Shown here in pieces: positions 1-7,640 of a stretch of 64,000 nucleotides of DNA. The notes below the pieces were generated by a model that did not search any database, was not told where the DNA came from, and worked only from the letters and a program-made list of their open reading frames with translations. The position numbers were made by a program, and so were the translations under genes. The stretch comes from Desulfobacula sp964636495 (GTDB taxonomy: Bacteria; Desulfobacterota; Desulfobacteria; Desulfobacterales; Desulfobacteraceae), in contig CAZWSL010000016.1 of assembly GCA_964636495.1 (NCBI GenBank), positions 1 through 64,000 of the forward strand. The letters run 5' to 3'. Position 1 is the stretch's first letter. Each line of letters opens with the position of its first letter.

Positions 1-114
1 ATTGACAACACTTATGCGGACTTTATAAACAGATATCAACAGAACAGCCTGTTAGAGGATATCATAACTGCAATAAAAAAAAGATCGAGTAGAACGCTTA
101 AACAATTTGATTAA
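1..114 (+). CDS. C-terminal end of an unidentified protein (partial)
   Basis: The first 37 codons of the window are open in frame 1 and end at a TAA at 112-114. Translation gives a hydrophilic, Lys/Arg-rich tail ending LKQFD. The start lies outside the window, so neither length nor family can be judged. It is convergent with the M20 amidohydrolase gene, with about 145 bp between the stops. I see no recognisable motif, and the coding call rests only on the open frame and ordinary amino-acid composition. Confidence 0.4.
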   Translation: MDNTYADFINRYQQNSLLEDIITAIKKRSSRTLKQFD

Positions 115-259
115 ATTTACAACAAAAAGATGAACCGGCTTGATGATGTTCTCTCCTATGACCAGGACAGTCAGTACACAAGAGAGGAGAGCCAAAAAAG
201 TAAGAAGCTTACAACAGTGAAACTTACCGGTGAGCTGACCGATGAGCAGCTAAATATGG

Positions 260-1495
260 TTACATGGCGGATTTTAAAATTGAGTGCAGCAGAACATTTG
301 CTCCTGCTTCACAATCTTCCCATTTTGAATCTTCAACCTCAACATGGCTTCGTCCGCCGATACTTGGAATAAATATCATTGCAGTGGGTGCAATCTGGTT
401 CATATAACTGGCATCGTGACCGGCTCCGCTTACCATGGGAAGAGATGGATAACCGAGTATATCAGCTGACCGGGCTATATTTTTTACAAGTTCCGGGTTA
501 AAGGGAGAGTGCTCTACTCTCCAGGTCTCTTCAATTCGTATGGGGCATCCCCTTGAATCAGCAATGTTATTAAAATCCGTTTTAAGAAGATCCCAGGCTT
601 CCAGGGCATGTTCATCATCCCAGGAGCGTATATCAACAGTAAAGTGAACCCTGTCCGGAATAATATTTCTGGAGTTCGGTTCATTCTGAATCTCGCCAAC
701 TGTTGCAACAAGATTCCCGTTCATGCGATCCGGCAGTTCATTTACCTTGAGAATCATTTCAGCAGCAGCACAGAGGGCATCGTGGCGTCCTTCCATTGGT
801 GTCGGGCCCACCTGGTTGGCCTCTCCTTCAAGATATATGTCATACCAGTGAAGACAGACAATGCCTTTGGGTATGCCGATGATTTTATCTTCTCTCTCAA
901 GAACCGGGCCCTGTTCAATATGATACTCATAATATGCATGGACATCGGATTTTACAGCAGGAACGTCTCCTTTGTAGCCAATGCGGATCAGTTCATCTTC
1001 AAACCGTTTGCCACTGATATCTTTTCTGCCGTATATCCACTCTTTATCAAGAGCTCCGGCCCATACACCCGAACACATCATGGCAGGAGCAAACCGTGTA
1101 CCCTCTTCATTTGTCCAGACAACCAGGGTTACAGGGCGTTCTGTCTCTATATTGTTTTCAGTAAGTGTCCTGAGTACTTCAAGGGCTCCCATGATACCGA
1201 GAATACCGTCAAAACGTCCGCCTTTCGGCTGGGAGTCAATGTGGGAACCACTCATGACAGGTGCCAGCGTATTATCTTTTCCGCTTCTTGTCCCGAAGAT
1301 ATTTCCCATCTCGTCAATGACAATTTCAAGGTTCAGCTCCTTGAGCCATTTTACAAGAAGATCCCTTGCAGCCCTGTCTTCATTTGATAAAGTGAGACGC
1401 TGTACACCACCATTTGGCGTAGCACCGATCTTTGCCATCTGTTCAAGTGAATCCTGTAATCTTCCGCCGTTAATTCGCAGTTGCTTATACTTCAT
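260..1495 (-). CDS. M20-family Zn-dependent amidohydrolase (N-carbamoyl amino acid hydrolase / allantoate amidohydrolase-like)
   Basis: A 411-aa protein of the usual length for the hydantoinase/carbamoylase group of peptidase family M20. Metal-site motifs are visible: GSHIDSQ (His85, Asp87) and RFDG (Asp96), TNEEG (Glu130/Glu131), HIEQGP (His192) and a C-terminal GGRSH (His about 386). The family hydrolyses N-carbamoyl amino acids, ureidoglycolate-type compounds or allantoate, giving the amine, CO2 and ammonia. It is the last gene of a minus-strand group with a nucleobase permease and a nitrilase-type beta-ureidopropionase. Inferred role: cleaving N-carbamoyl-beta-alanine or another ureido compound from purine or pyrimidine breakdown. 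Which substrate cannot be read from the sequence. Confidence 0.88.
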   Translation of the reverse strand: MKYKQLRINGGRLQDSLEQMAKIGATPNGGVQRLTLSNEDRAARDLLVKWLKELNLEIVIDEMGNIFGTRSGKDNTLAPVMSGSHIDSQPKGGRFDGILGIMGALEVLRTLTENNIETERPVTLVVWTNEEGTRFAPAMMCSGVWAGALDKEWIYGRKDISGKRFEDELIRIGYKGDVPAVKSDVHAYYEYHIEQGPVLEREDKIIGIPKGIVCLHWYDIYLEGEANQVGPTPMEGRHDALCAAAEMILKVNELPDRMNGNLVATVGEIQNEPNSRNIIPDRVHFTVDIRSWDDEHALEAWDLLKTDFNNIADSRGCPIRIEETWRVEHSPFNPELVKNIARSADILGYPSLPMVSGAGHDASYMNQIAPTAMIFIPSIGGRSHVEVEDSKWEDCEAGANVLLHSILKSAM

Positions 1496-1539
1496 TTGCT
1501 TAAATTATCCTTAATAAACTTTATTACAAACCTGCAGGT

Positions 1540-2058
1540 TCATCTGCTTTTACTGGAGGCATATGGCTTTTGCTGCTGAGTTAATGATTGTCCAGCAGAA
1601 AGATGTTTTTCTATAATCCTGATCCACTGGGCCGGGTATGCAACTTTAAAAGCAATTGTATCAAGTGTGTTACTCTGTTTTTCAAGCGGTTTCAAAAAAT
1701 CAACCTTGACAGCTGATTGATAAAGTCTTTTTTCCCTGTGCGAATCACCATGATAAACTTTTTTTATTGACTTTACCGGGATGTCAAATTCTATATCTGA
1801 AAACCGTCCTTTAAAAGTGAGGCCGTTTTTATGTACAACCAGAAAACCTTTATATTTCTTCAGTTTTCCATGATCTGAAGAGAGTCCAAAACAGGTTATG
1901 CCAAAGCCAAGTGCAATAATGTCACTTTTCTTATATTTTTTTTTTACCCATCTTTTTTCTCTCCAGGTAAAATATGTCATACCTGAAATGATGCCCAGAA
2001 ACAGGCACCCTATTATAAGAATATGGTGTTCTACAAAAAAATTCATCAATACATACAA
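1540..2058 (-). CDS. Small membrane-anchored protein of unknown function
   Basis: A 172-aa protein; a second in-frame ATG at 2046 would give 168 aa, and neither start has a clear ribosome binding site. One hydrophobic N-terminal helix (about residues 8-30, rich in Ile/Leu/Gly) is followed by a basic stretch (WREKRWVKKKYKK) and a soluble beta-rich segment of about 110 residues containing GFLVVHKNGLTFKG, which suggests a PH/GRAM-like or other small beta-sandwich domain. It lies between the nucleobase permease and the M20 hydrolase, 44 bp from the latter. No family is recognised; a link to transport or hydrolysis is only suggested by position. Confidence 0.6.
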   Translation of the reverse strand: MYVLMNFFVEHHILIIGCLFLGIISGMTYFTWREKRWVKKKYKKSDIIALGFGITCFGLSSDHGKLKKYKGFLVVHKNGLTFKGRFSDIEFDIPVKSIKKVYHGDSHREKRLYQSAVKVDFLKPLEKQSNTLDTIAFKVAYPAQWIRIIEKHLSAGQSLTQQQKPYASSKSR

Positions 2059-2113
2059 TTAAGATGCGGGATCAATATATATAATCCCACATCTTAAATT
2101 AACCAATGGAAAA

Positions 2114-3655
2114 TTATGACCTTATCTCGCCTTCTTTCATTGCAGCCCATTTTGCTTCAGCTTCAACCCATGCCTCTTCTGTAGCATCTTTCTCCCATGC
2201 CTCAAGCCCTCTTTCTGCTTTTGTGGCACCAGGTAATAAGTTGTCCAGAGTCATGGCAACAATGGCCGTAACAGCCATACCGGTTGTTAAAATAGCCTGG
2301 AAAATGTTGCTGAGTGTATTGATAAGCGATCCTGCTTCTCCCCAGCTGAGCGGAACTGCATTAGCAGAAAGCATGGGGTTGAAATGATATGGAACGCTTA
2401 ATCCGCAGAAAAATGCAAGACCAATGATAAACAGGTTGCGTGAATTATTAAGATTCACTATTTGAAGATTTGAAAGACCTACGGAAGCGATCATTCCAAA
2501 AAGGCCTACAAACATTGCACCAACAACGGGTTTTGGCAGGGTTGCAAGGCTTGCACCAAATTTACCGCAGATTGGAATAATCAGCATTGTAAGGGCGCCT
2601 GCAATAATTACACGGCGGCTTGCAACTTTTGTCAGACCGATTGATCCAATATTTTCTGAATATGTAGTTGTACCGTTTCCTGTCTGTAAAATACCTGCAA
2701 TAAAACAACCCAGACCTTCTGCTCCAAGTCCCCTGGATATCATTTTCTTTGTTGGTACAGGTGCCTCGGAAATCCTTGCACATGCATAGTAATCACCAAT
2801 GGATTCAACCATGGATGCAAAATAGCCGGCCAGCATTCCAATTGCACCAGCCCAGAGAGTTGTACTGCCAAGATCAGGAAAGCCCCACTTAAAAGGCATC
2901 ATTGGTGCAAAACTAAACCAGGAGGCAGAGGCAATAAGATCTGGTTTCAGGTAAGCTGCATTATCAGGAGAGATCATTCCTGTTACAGTGCCCAAAAAAG
3001 CCACTATCCAGCCGGTAAGGATTGCAAGAAGAACCGGGAACATCATGAATACCTTGGATTTAAGGGAAAAAACCTGTGAATATAAAATCAGGGAAATAAG
3101 AGTAATAAGAGATATTATCCAGTTTGTAGCCATCCAGGGAGCTCCAATGGAAAATAGAGCAAGGCCGATCATCGCAACGGTAGGCCCTATGGTAATCGGG
3201 CTTATCAGTTTTTTAATATTACCTATTATGCCTGTATAACCAAGAACTATTTCAACCACTGATGCAATCATGATAGCAGCAGCCAGTTCCTGCATCTGAA
3301 TCTGCCATACATCAACGCCGGTCAGTTTTTTTCCTGCAACCATGCCGATAATGGCAAAAGCAGGCCCTAAAAATGAGAATGTTCCGCCCTGGATTACAGG
3401 AAGCCTGTTGCCAAGGGGTGACTGCTGGATAAGCGTACAGATTCCAGAGGCAAAAAACATGGTTGAAATCAGTAAAGCAAGTTGTGCAGGCGGCATTCCA
3501 ATTGCTCCGCCGATTATAAATGGAATTAATACAGTTGCCCCAAACATTGTCAGGTACTGCTGGATGCCAAGCAGTATTGCCAGCGGCCACTTGGGTTTAC
3601 TGCCTATTGGATATAGAATCCACCCCTCTTTTTTTTCTGTTTCCTGTGCGCTCAT
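2114..3655 (-). CDS. NCS2-family nucleobase (uracil/xanthine) permease
   Basis: A 513-aa polytopic membrane protein with about 12-14 hydrophobic segments. It carries the NCS2 hallmarks: a Q-rich TM1 region (LGIQQYLTMFGATVLIP), an IQGGTFSFLGPAFA segment, and the TM8 to TM10 region with the carboxylate in MVESIGDYYACARI and a following GNGTTTYSENIG motif. This family carries uracil, xanthine or urate by proton or Na+ symport. I prefer the ATG at 3655 to the one at 3670 because AAAGGA sits just upstream. It is co-oriented with beta-ureidopropionase upstream, consistent with uptake of uracil or thymine for the reductive route encoded on the other strand. Confidence 0.9.
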   Translation of the reverse strand: MSAQETEKKEGWILYPIGSKPKWPLAILLGIQQYLTMFGATVLIPFIIGGAIGMPPAQLALLISTMFFASGICTLIQQSPLGNRLPVIQGGTFSFLGPAFAIIGMVAGKKLTGVDVWQIQMQELAAAIMIASVVEIVLGYTGIIGNIKKLISPITIGPTVAMIGLALFSIGAPWMATNWIISLITLISLILYSQVFSLKSKVFMMFPVLLAILTGWIVAFLGTVTGMISPDNAAYLKPDLIASASWFSFAPMMPFKWGFPDLGSTTLWAGAIGMLAGYFASMVESIGDYYACARISEAPVPTKKMISRGLGAEGLGCFIAGILQTGNGTTTYSENIGSIGLTKVASRRVIIAGALTMLIIPICGKFGASLATLPKPVVGAMFVGLFGMIASVGLSNLQIVNLNNSRNLFIIGLAFFCGLSVPYHFNPMLSANAVPLSWGEAGSLINTLSNIFQAILTTGMAVTAIVAMTLDNLLPGATKAERGLEAWEKDATEEAWVEAEAKWAAMKEGEIRS

Positions 3656-3780
3656 ACAAGTTCCTTTCATGATTTATGGTTTAAAATATAATAGTTTATC
3701 AGTATCTGAATGACAATCACCTCAACTAATCGGCTTGATACTCAGAAATTCTGATAATGTCAAGTCTCCACTATTCATAC

Positions 3781-4650
3781 TCATGGAAGATGTCTGCTGA
3801 TATCTTCATACATTTCAGGTCGTCTGTCCCTGAAAAACTGCCATCCGTCTCTCACGTCCCTGATCATTTCAAGGTCGAGATCGGCAATAACCAGCTCATC
3901 TTTATCTTCGCTTCCCTTTACAAGGAATTCTCCTTTTGGGTCAACAAAATAGCTTGTGCCGTAGAACTCTCCAAACTCCCACGGTTTTTCCAGCCCCACC
4001 CTGTTATTTGCACCTATGAAAACACCGTTTGCAACGGCTTGGGCCGGCTGTTCAAGCTCCCACAAATACTGCGATTTGCCTTTGGTGGTTGCAGAGGGAT
4101 TAAATAAAATTTCTGCTCCGTTCAAGGCCAGTATCCTGGCACACTCTGGAAAATGGCGGTCATAGCATATGAAGATACCGATTTTCGCATATTGAGTTTC
4201 AAATACCGGAAATCCGAGATTGCCGGGTTTGAAGTAAAATTTTTCCCAGAATCCAGGCCATGTATGGGGGATCTGTATTTTTCTGAATTTACCAATATAC
4301 TTACCATCAGCGTCAATCACAGCAGCAGTGTTATAATACACCCCTTCAATTGCAACTTCATAGACTGGTACAATAATGACCATTTTATATTTTCTGGCAT
4401 ATTCACTTAGCAGATCAGTAGTGGGTCCTGGTACAGTTTCAGCTGATTCATACCATTTAATATCCTGTTCGCAGCAAAAATAGGGTCCATAAAATATTTC
4501 TTGCAGGCAGAGAATATTTACACCATTTTTACCTGCCTCTTCAATCATTGGCAGATGTTTTTCAATCATTGCCTGTTTTATCTGTGCAACACTCCCTTCA
4601 GACAGGGCATTGGACATCTGAATATGTGCACATTTAACTATTCTTGACAT
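3781..4650 (-). CDS. Beta-ureidopropionase (N-carbamoyl-beta-alanine amidohydrolase), nitrilase superfamily
   Basis: A 289-aa member of the carbon-nitrogen hydrolase superfamily. The catalytic Glu-Lys-Cys triad is seen as Glu51 (CLQEIFYGPYFC), Lys124 (FRKIQIPH) and Cys162 (ICYDRHFPE). The QEIFYGPYFC and HTWPGFWEKFYFKPG segments are typical of bacterial beta-ureidopropionases. It converts N-carbamoyl-beta-alanine to beta-alanine, CO2 and ammonia. AAGGAGA precedes the ATG. It is the first gene of the minus-strand group and diverges from the GntR regulator. It completes the third step of the pathway whose first two steps are encoded at 9-13 kb. Confidence 0.92.
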   Translation of the reverse strand: MSRIVKCAHIQMSNALSEGSVAQIKQAMIEKHLPMIEEAGKNGVNILCLQEIFYGPYFCCEQDIKWYESAETVPGPTTDLLSEYARKYKMVIIVPVYEVAIEGVYYNTAAVIDADGKYIGKFRKIQIPHTWPGFWEKFYFKPGNLGFPVFETQYAKIGIFICYDRHFPECARILALNGAEILFNPSATTKGKSQYLWELEQPAQAVANGVFIGANNRVGLEKPWEFGEFYGTSYFVDPKGEFLVKGSEDKDELVIADLDLEMIRDVRDGWQFFRDRRPEMYEDISRHLP

Positions 4651-4807
4651 TGGATCTCCTTATTATTGTTATGTAAATCTTAACAATTTGATTTTCTGAA
4701 CAGCCATGAAAAGAGTCACAGTTCAGAAAATTATCTCAATATTTTTATGAATACTGTTAAAAATAGCTATCCAATAAAAAAAAATATGTCAAGAGATTTT
4801 ATTATTT

Positions 4808-4824
4808 TATAATATTATAATATT
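4808..4824. promoter_or_regulatory. AT palindromes in the divergent intergenic region (candidate operator)
   Basis: Two overlapping perfect 14-bp palindromes lie here: TTATAATATTATAA at 4808-4821 and AATATTATAATATT at 4811-4824. They sit directly upstream of the predicted -35 of the GntR gene and between the two divergent transcription units. Such a position suits an operator for the adjacent GntR regulator, but AT-only palindromes also arise by chance in AT-rich intergenic DNA, so this is tentative. Confidence 0.3.
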
Positions 4825-4829
4825 TGTTA

Positions 4830-4857
4830 TTGACATTTATTTTAATATCAGTATGAT
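4830..4857 (+). promoter_or_regulatory. Sigma-70-type promoter for the GntR/pyrimidine operon
   Basis: A perfect -35 TTGACA (4830-4835), a 16-bp AT-rich spacer, then TATGAT (4852-4857) as the -10. The ATG of the GntR gene follows 26 bp later, after GGAGGG. The fit to the consensus is good and the position is right; the start site itself is inferred. Confidence 0.6.
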
Positions 4858-4883
4858 TTTCAGAATATAGATTGGAGGGAAAA

Positions 4884-5627
4884 ATGTTTTCTGAAATTCA
4901 ACAGAACACCATAACGCAACAGATCATTCATCAGATACACGCTGCTATCCTTGCAGGAAAGCTCTCTGCAGGAGACAAACTTCCCAGTGAAAATGACATG
5001 ATCAAGCAGTTTAAAATCAGCAAGCAGACTCTGCGGGAGTCTTTGCGTGCTCTGGAACATATGGGACTCCTTGAGATACGAAAAGGTATGGGCGGCGGCT
5101 CTTTTATCAAGGAAGTGGATTCAGAGATTACCAAACTAAGCCTTTTAAATTATTTTTACTTTCAAAATCTGTCCATAAAAGATCTGTCCCAGGTGCGTAA
5201 GCTGATTGAACCAAATTCTGCCAGACTTGCTGCAAAAAATATGTCAGATGAAAATATCCGCGAGTTAAAAAAACTGAATGGTGCTGCCAAAAAACATCTG
5301 AACAATAATGATTTTATGGGTGCCATGAATTATGAAATAGCGTTTCATTCAAAAATTTCTCAGGAGACAAATAATCCGTTAGTTGTTCTTCTCATGGAAT
5401 TTATTGAAGATATAGTGATAGATTATAAAAAAGTTTTTCATGTCGGGATCCAATATCTGAAAGTTATTCTCCAGGCCCATGAAAACATCTATCAGGCGAT
5501 AAAAGAGAGGGATGAAGATCGAGCTTTTAATGAAATGCTTGATCACATCATTGACCTTGAAAAAAACCTTTCAACAAAGGAACAGAACATGTCTTTAAAA
5601 GAGGTATATTCAAAAAAACAATATTAA
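4884..5627 (+). CDS. GntR/FadR-family transcriptional regulator (FCD type)
   Basis: A 247-aa protein with an N-terminal winged helix (about residues 8-75) showing the GntR signature GDKLPSENDMIKQFKISKQTLRESLRALEHMGLL (given here only as a landmark in segments: GDKLPSE, SKQTLRESL, LEHMGLLEI) and an all-alpha C-terminal domain of FCD type with likely metal ligands (Asp/His around NYEIAFHSKI and HENIYQAI). The start is the ATG at 4884, placed 4 bp after GGAGGG. It heads the plus-strand pyrimidine degradation series and diverges from the beta-ureidopropionase gene, so it probably controls both by sensing a pathway acid. The effector is unknown. Confidence 0.9.
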   Translation: MFSEIQQNTITQQIIHQIHAAILAGKLSAGDKLPSENDMIKQFKISKQTLRESLRALEHMGLLEIRKGMGGGSFIKEVDSEITKLSLLNYFYFQNLSIKDLSQVRKLIEPNSARLAAKNMSDENIRELKKLNGAAKKHLNNNDFMGAMNYEIAFHSKISQETNNPLVVLLMEFIEDIVIDYKKVFHVGIQYLKVILQAHENIYQAIKERDEDRAFNEMLDHIIDLEKNLSTKEQNMSLKEVYSKKQY

Positions 5628-5649
5628 TGCAAAAAAGAGGAGAGAAAAA

Positions 5650-7104
5650 ATGAGTTTACCCGTATTGAAAAATTACATTAACGACGAATGGGTCGGTTCA
5701 CAGTCTGATACTACAGGAGATGTATTTAATCCTGCAACAGGCGAAAAAATAGCAGTTGTACCTTATGGCAACAGGGAAGATGTTGACAAAGCTGTTGCAG
5801 CTGCAAAAGCAGCATTTCCGGCATGGCGCAAAACCCCGCCCCTGACAAGGGCAAGATATCTTTTCCGCCTGAAAGATGCTTTTGAAGAAAATTTTGAAGA
5901 GATAGCACAGACTCTTACCACAGAACAGGGGAAGGTAATTGATGAAGCCCGCGGCGAAGTGAGGCGGATGATAGAAAATGTTGAACATGCCACAGGTGTA
6001 ACAACGCTCATGACCGGTTATACCCTGGAAGATATAGCAACAGGCATTGACTGTTACGGCCATCGCCAGCCAATGGGAGTCTTTGCTGCAATTGTACCCT
6101 ATAACTTTCCGGCAATGGTTGCCTGGTGGTTCCTGCCCTATGCCATTGTGGCTGGTAATACCTATGTTGTAAAACCTTCTGAGCAGGTTCCAATGACCCA
6201 GACAAAGATCATGGAAATCATAGAGGAGATCGGACTGCCGGAAGGTGTTGTGAATATGGTGCATGGAGCTCATGATGTTGTAAATGGCATTCTTGATCAT
6301 CCGGATATTGAGGGAGTCTCTTTTGTAGGTTCCACGCCTACTGCCGAATACATATACAAACGTTGCGGTGAGACTGGTAAAAGAGTTCAGGCACTTGGCG
6401 GAGCAAAAAATATTATTGCCGTAATGCCTACAGCAGATGTTGATGAAGGGATACCATCTCTGGTATCTTCTTTTTACGGCTGCTCAGGTCAAAGATGCCT
6501 TGCAGGCGCAATACTTGCTCCTGTAGGTGATAAATCAGACGAAATTGTTGAAAAATTTGTTTTTTCAGCAAAACAGATAGTGGTAGGAGACGGTATCAAG
6601 CAGCAGACTACAATGGGACCGCTGGGAAGTGCTGCCCAGAGGGATAAAGTGCTTGCGTATATTGAAAAAGGAATTGAAGAGGGAGCCACTCTGCTTCTTG
6701 ATGGAAGAGACTGCAAAGTTGAAGGATATCCCGACGGTTTTTATGTCGGACCAACTGTTTTTGATAATGTAACACCTGATATGACCATTGCAAAGGAAGA
6801 GATCTTCGGACCTGTGGTTTCCATAGTAAGATGCAACTCCCTTGATGAGGTGATTGAGCTTGTCAACTCCCGCGGACTTGCAAACGCAGCCTCCATTTAT
6901 ACCGGCAGTGGAAATGATGCCAGAAAATTTAAATATGAGGTGCTTCCTTCAATGATCGGTGTAAATATCGGTATTGCAGCTCCTATGAGTTTTTTCCCCT
7001 TTGGCGGTGCAGGAAAATCTATGTTTGGTGATGTAAAAGGACATGGTCAGGAGATATTCCAGTTTTTTACAGATACCAAGGTCGTTATAGAACGGTGGTT
7101 CTAA
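5650..7104 (+). CDS. mmsA: CoA-acylating (methyl)malonate-semialdehyde dehydrogenase
   Basis: A 484-aa aldehyde dehydrogenase close to the usual MmsA length. NAD-site and active-site segments are visible: PMGVFAAIVPYNFP, GVSFVGSTPTAEYIY and FYGCSGQRC, with the catalytic Cys at residue 283. The GSTP and CSGQRCLA forms are typical of the CoA-dependent methylmalonate/malonate semialdehyde enzymes. It would turn malonate semialdehyde, made from beta-alanine by the aminotransferase at 7641, into acetyl-CoA, CO2 and NADH; the methyl homologue from thymine would give propionyl-CoA. AGAGGAG precedes the ATG. The gene is 22 bp after the GntR gene and is followed by a hairpin terminator. Confidence 0.9.
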   Translation: MSLPVLKNYINDEWVGSQSDTTGDVFNPATGEKIAVVPYGNREDVDKAVAAAKAAFPAWRKTPPLTRARYLFRLKDAFEENFEEIAQTLTTEQGKVIDEARGEVRRMIENVEHATGVTTLMTGYTLEDIATGIDCYGHRQPMGVFAAIVPYNFPAMVAWWFLPYAIVAGNTYVVKPSEQVPMTQTKIMEIIEEIGLPEGVVNMVHGAHDVVNGILDHPDIEGVSFVGSTPTAEYIYKRCGETGKRVQALGGAKNIIAVMPTADVDEGIPSLVSSFYGCSGQRCLAGAILAPVGDKSDEIVEKFVFSAKQIVVGDGIKQQTTMGPLGSAAQRDKVLAYIEKGIEEGATLLLDGRDCKVEGYPDGFYVGPTVFDNVTPDMTIAKEEIFGPVVSIVRCNSLDEVIELVNSRGLANAASIYTGSGNDARKFKYEVLPSMIGVNIGIAAPMSFFPFGGAGKSMFGDVKGHGQEIFQFFTDTKVVIERWF

Positions 7105-7128
7105 CGTCAGATATATAAATTTATTTCA

Positions 7129-7169
7129 CACTGTCGTCTCCTTAATAGTTAAGGGGACGATAGTGTTTT
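7129..7169 (+). terminator. Stem-loop terminator after the aldehyde dehydrogenase gene
   Basis: A 17-bp near-perfect stem (7129-7145 with 7149-7165; two G-T type mismatches) closes a 3-base loop and is followed by TTTT. It lies between mmsA and the ferritin-like gene, so it may end or partly attenuate the first transcript. Confidence 0.6.
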
Positions 7170-7190
7170 ACCATGAAGGAGAAACAGAAG

Positions 7191-7619
7191 ATGTCGCTAA
7201 CAAGTTTTGGAAGTGTATTAAGTTTTGCTGAGGAGATTGAGATTCAGGACAGTGCCTTCTATTCAGCTGTTCTTAACAATCCGGAATCTGCCGGGGTGAA
7301 ATCTTTGATTGAATCATTTATTAAAGAGAGTAAAAAAAATATTGTTATTATACAGAGGACAAGGCGGGAAAATGTAACAGAAATGATCCTGGAGCCTATT
7401 CAGGATTTCAGCAGCGAACCTTTTTGCATTAAAGAAGAAGATCCTGAAAATATGAGTGCAGAACAGGTTCTTGAAAAGATCAAATCAGTGGAAAACAGAT
7501 CCATAGAGTATTACACTGCTGCGTCTAAAAAAATGAAATCGTTACCTGAAGTTGCCAATGCCCTTAGATTACTGGGGAAAAAACATAATAAACGTCTTAA
7601 TAAAGTAGAGAGTATTTAA
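7191..7619 (+). CDS. Ferritin-like/rubrerythrin-domain small protein
   Basis: About 142 aa, mostly helical. An in-frame start at 7173 exists, but the ATG at 7191 is 9 bp after AAGGAG and is preferred. Acidic and His residues are spaced as in a four-helix ferritin-like fold: EEIEIQDSAFY, ESFIKESKK, ENRSIEYY and GKKHNKRLN near the C-terminus. A full diiron ligand set (E, ExxH, E, ExxH) is not obvious, so metal binding is uncertain. It sits between the aldehyde dehydrogenase and the aminotransferase. Related proteins are scattered in anaerobes with no fixed role; here it may be a stress or scaffold protein of the pyrimidine operon. Confidence 0.65.
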   Translation: MSLTSFGSVLSFAEEIEIQDSAFYSAVLNNPESAGVKSLIESFIKESKKNIVIIQRTRRENVTEMILEPIQDFSSEPFCIKEEDPENMSAEQVLEKIKSVENRSIEYYTAASKKMKSLPEVANALRLLGKKHNKRLNKVESI

Positions 7620-7640
7620 AAATTTAAGGGGGATTTACCT

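Noticed and set aside
130..372. An 80-codon plus-strand frame starting MNRLDDVLSY
   Set aside because: Its last third is antisense to the end of the well-supported M20 hydrolase gene, there is no good ribosome site, and no motif is recognisable.
608..1387. A 259-codon plus-strand frame across the M20 hydrolase gene
   Set aside because: It lies wholly antisense to a gene with clear metal-site motifs; its composition is that of a shadow frame.
5698..6300. A 200-codon minus-strand frame in the aldehyde dehydrogenase gene
   Set aside because: Rich in Cys, His and Phe without any family pattern, and antisense to mmsA.
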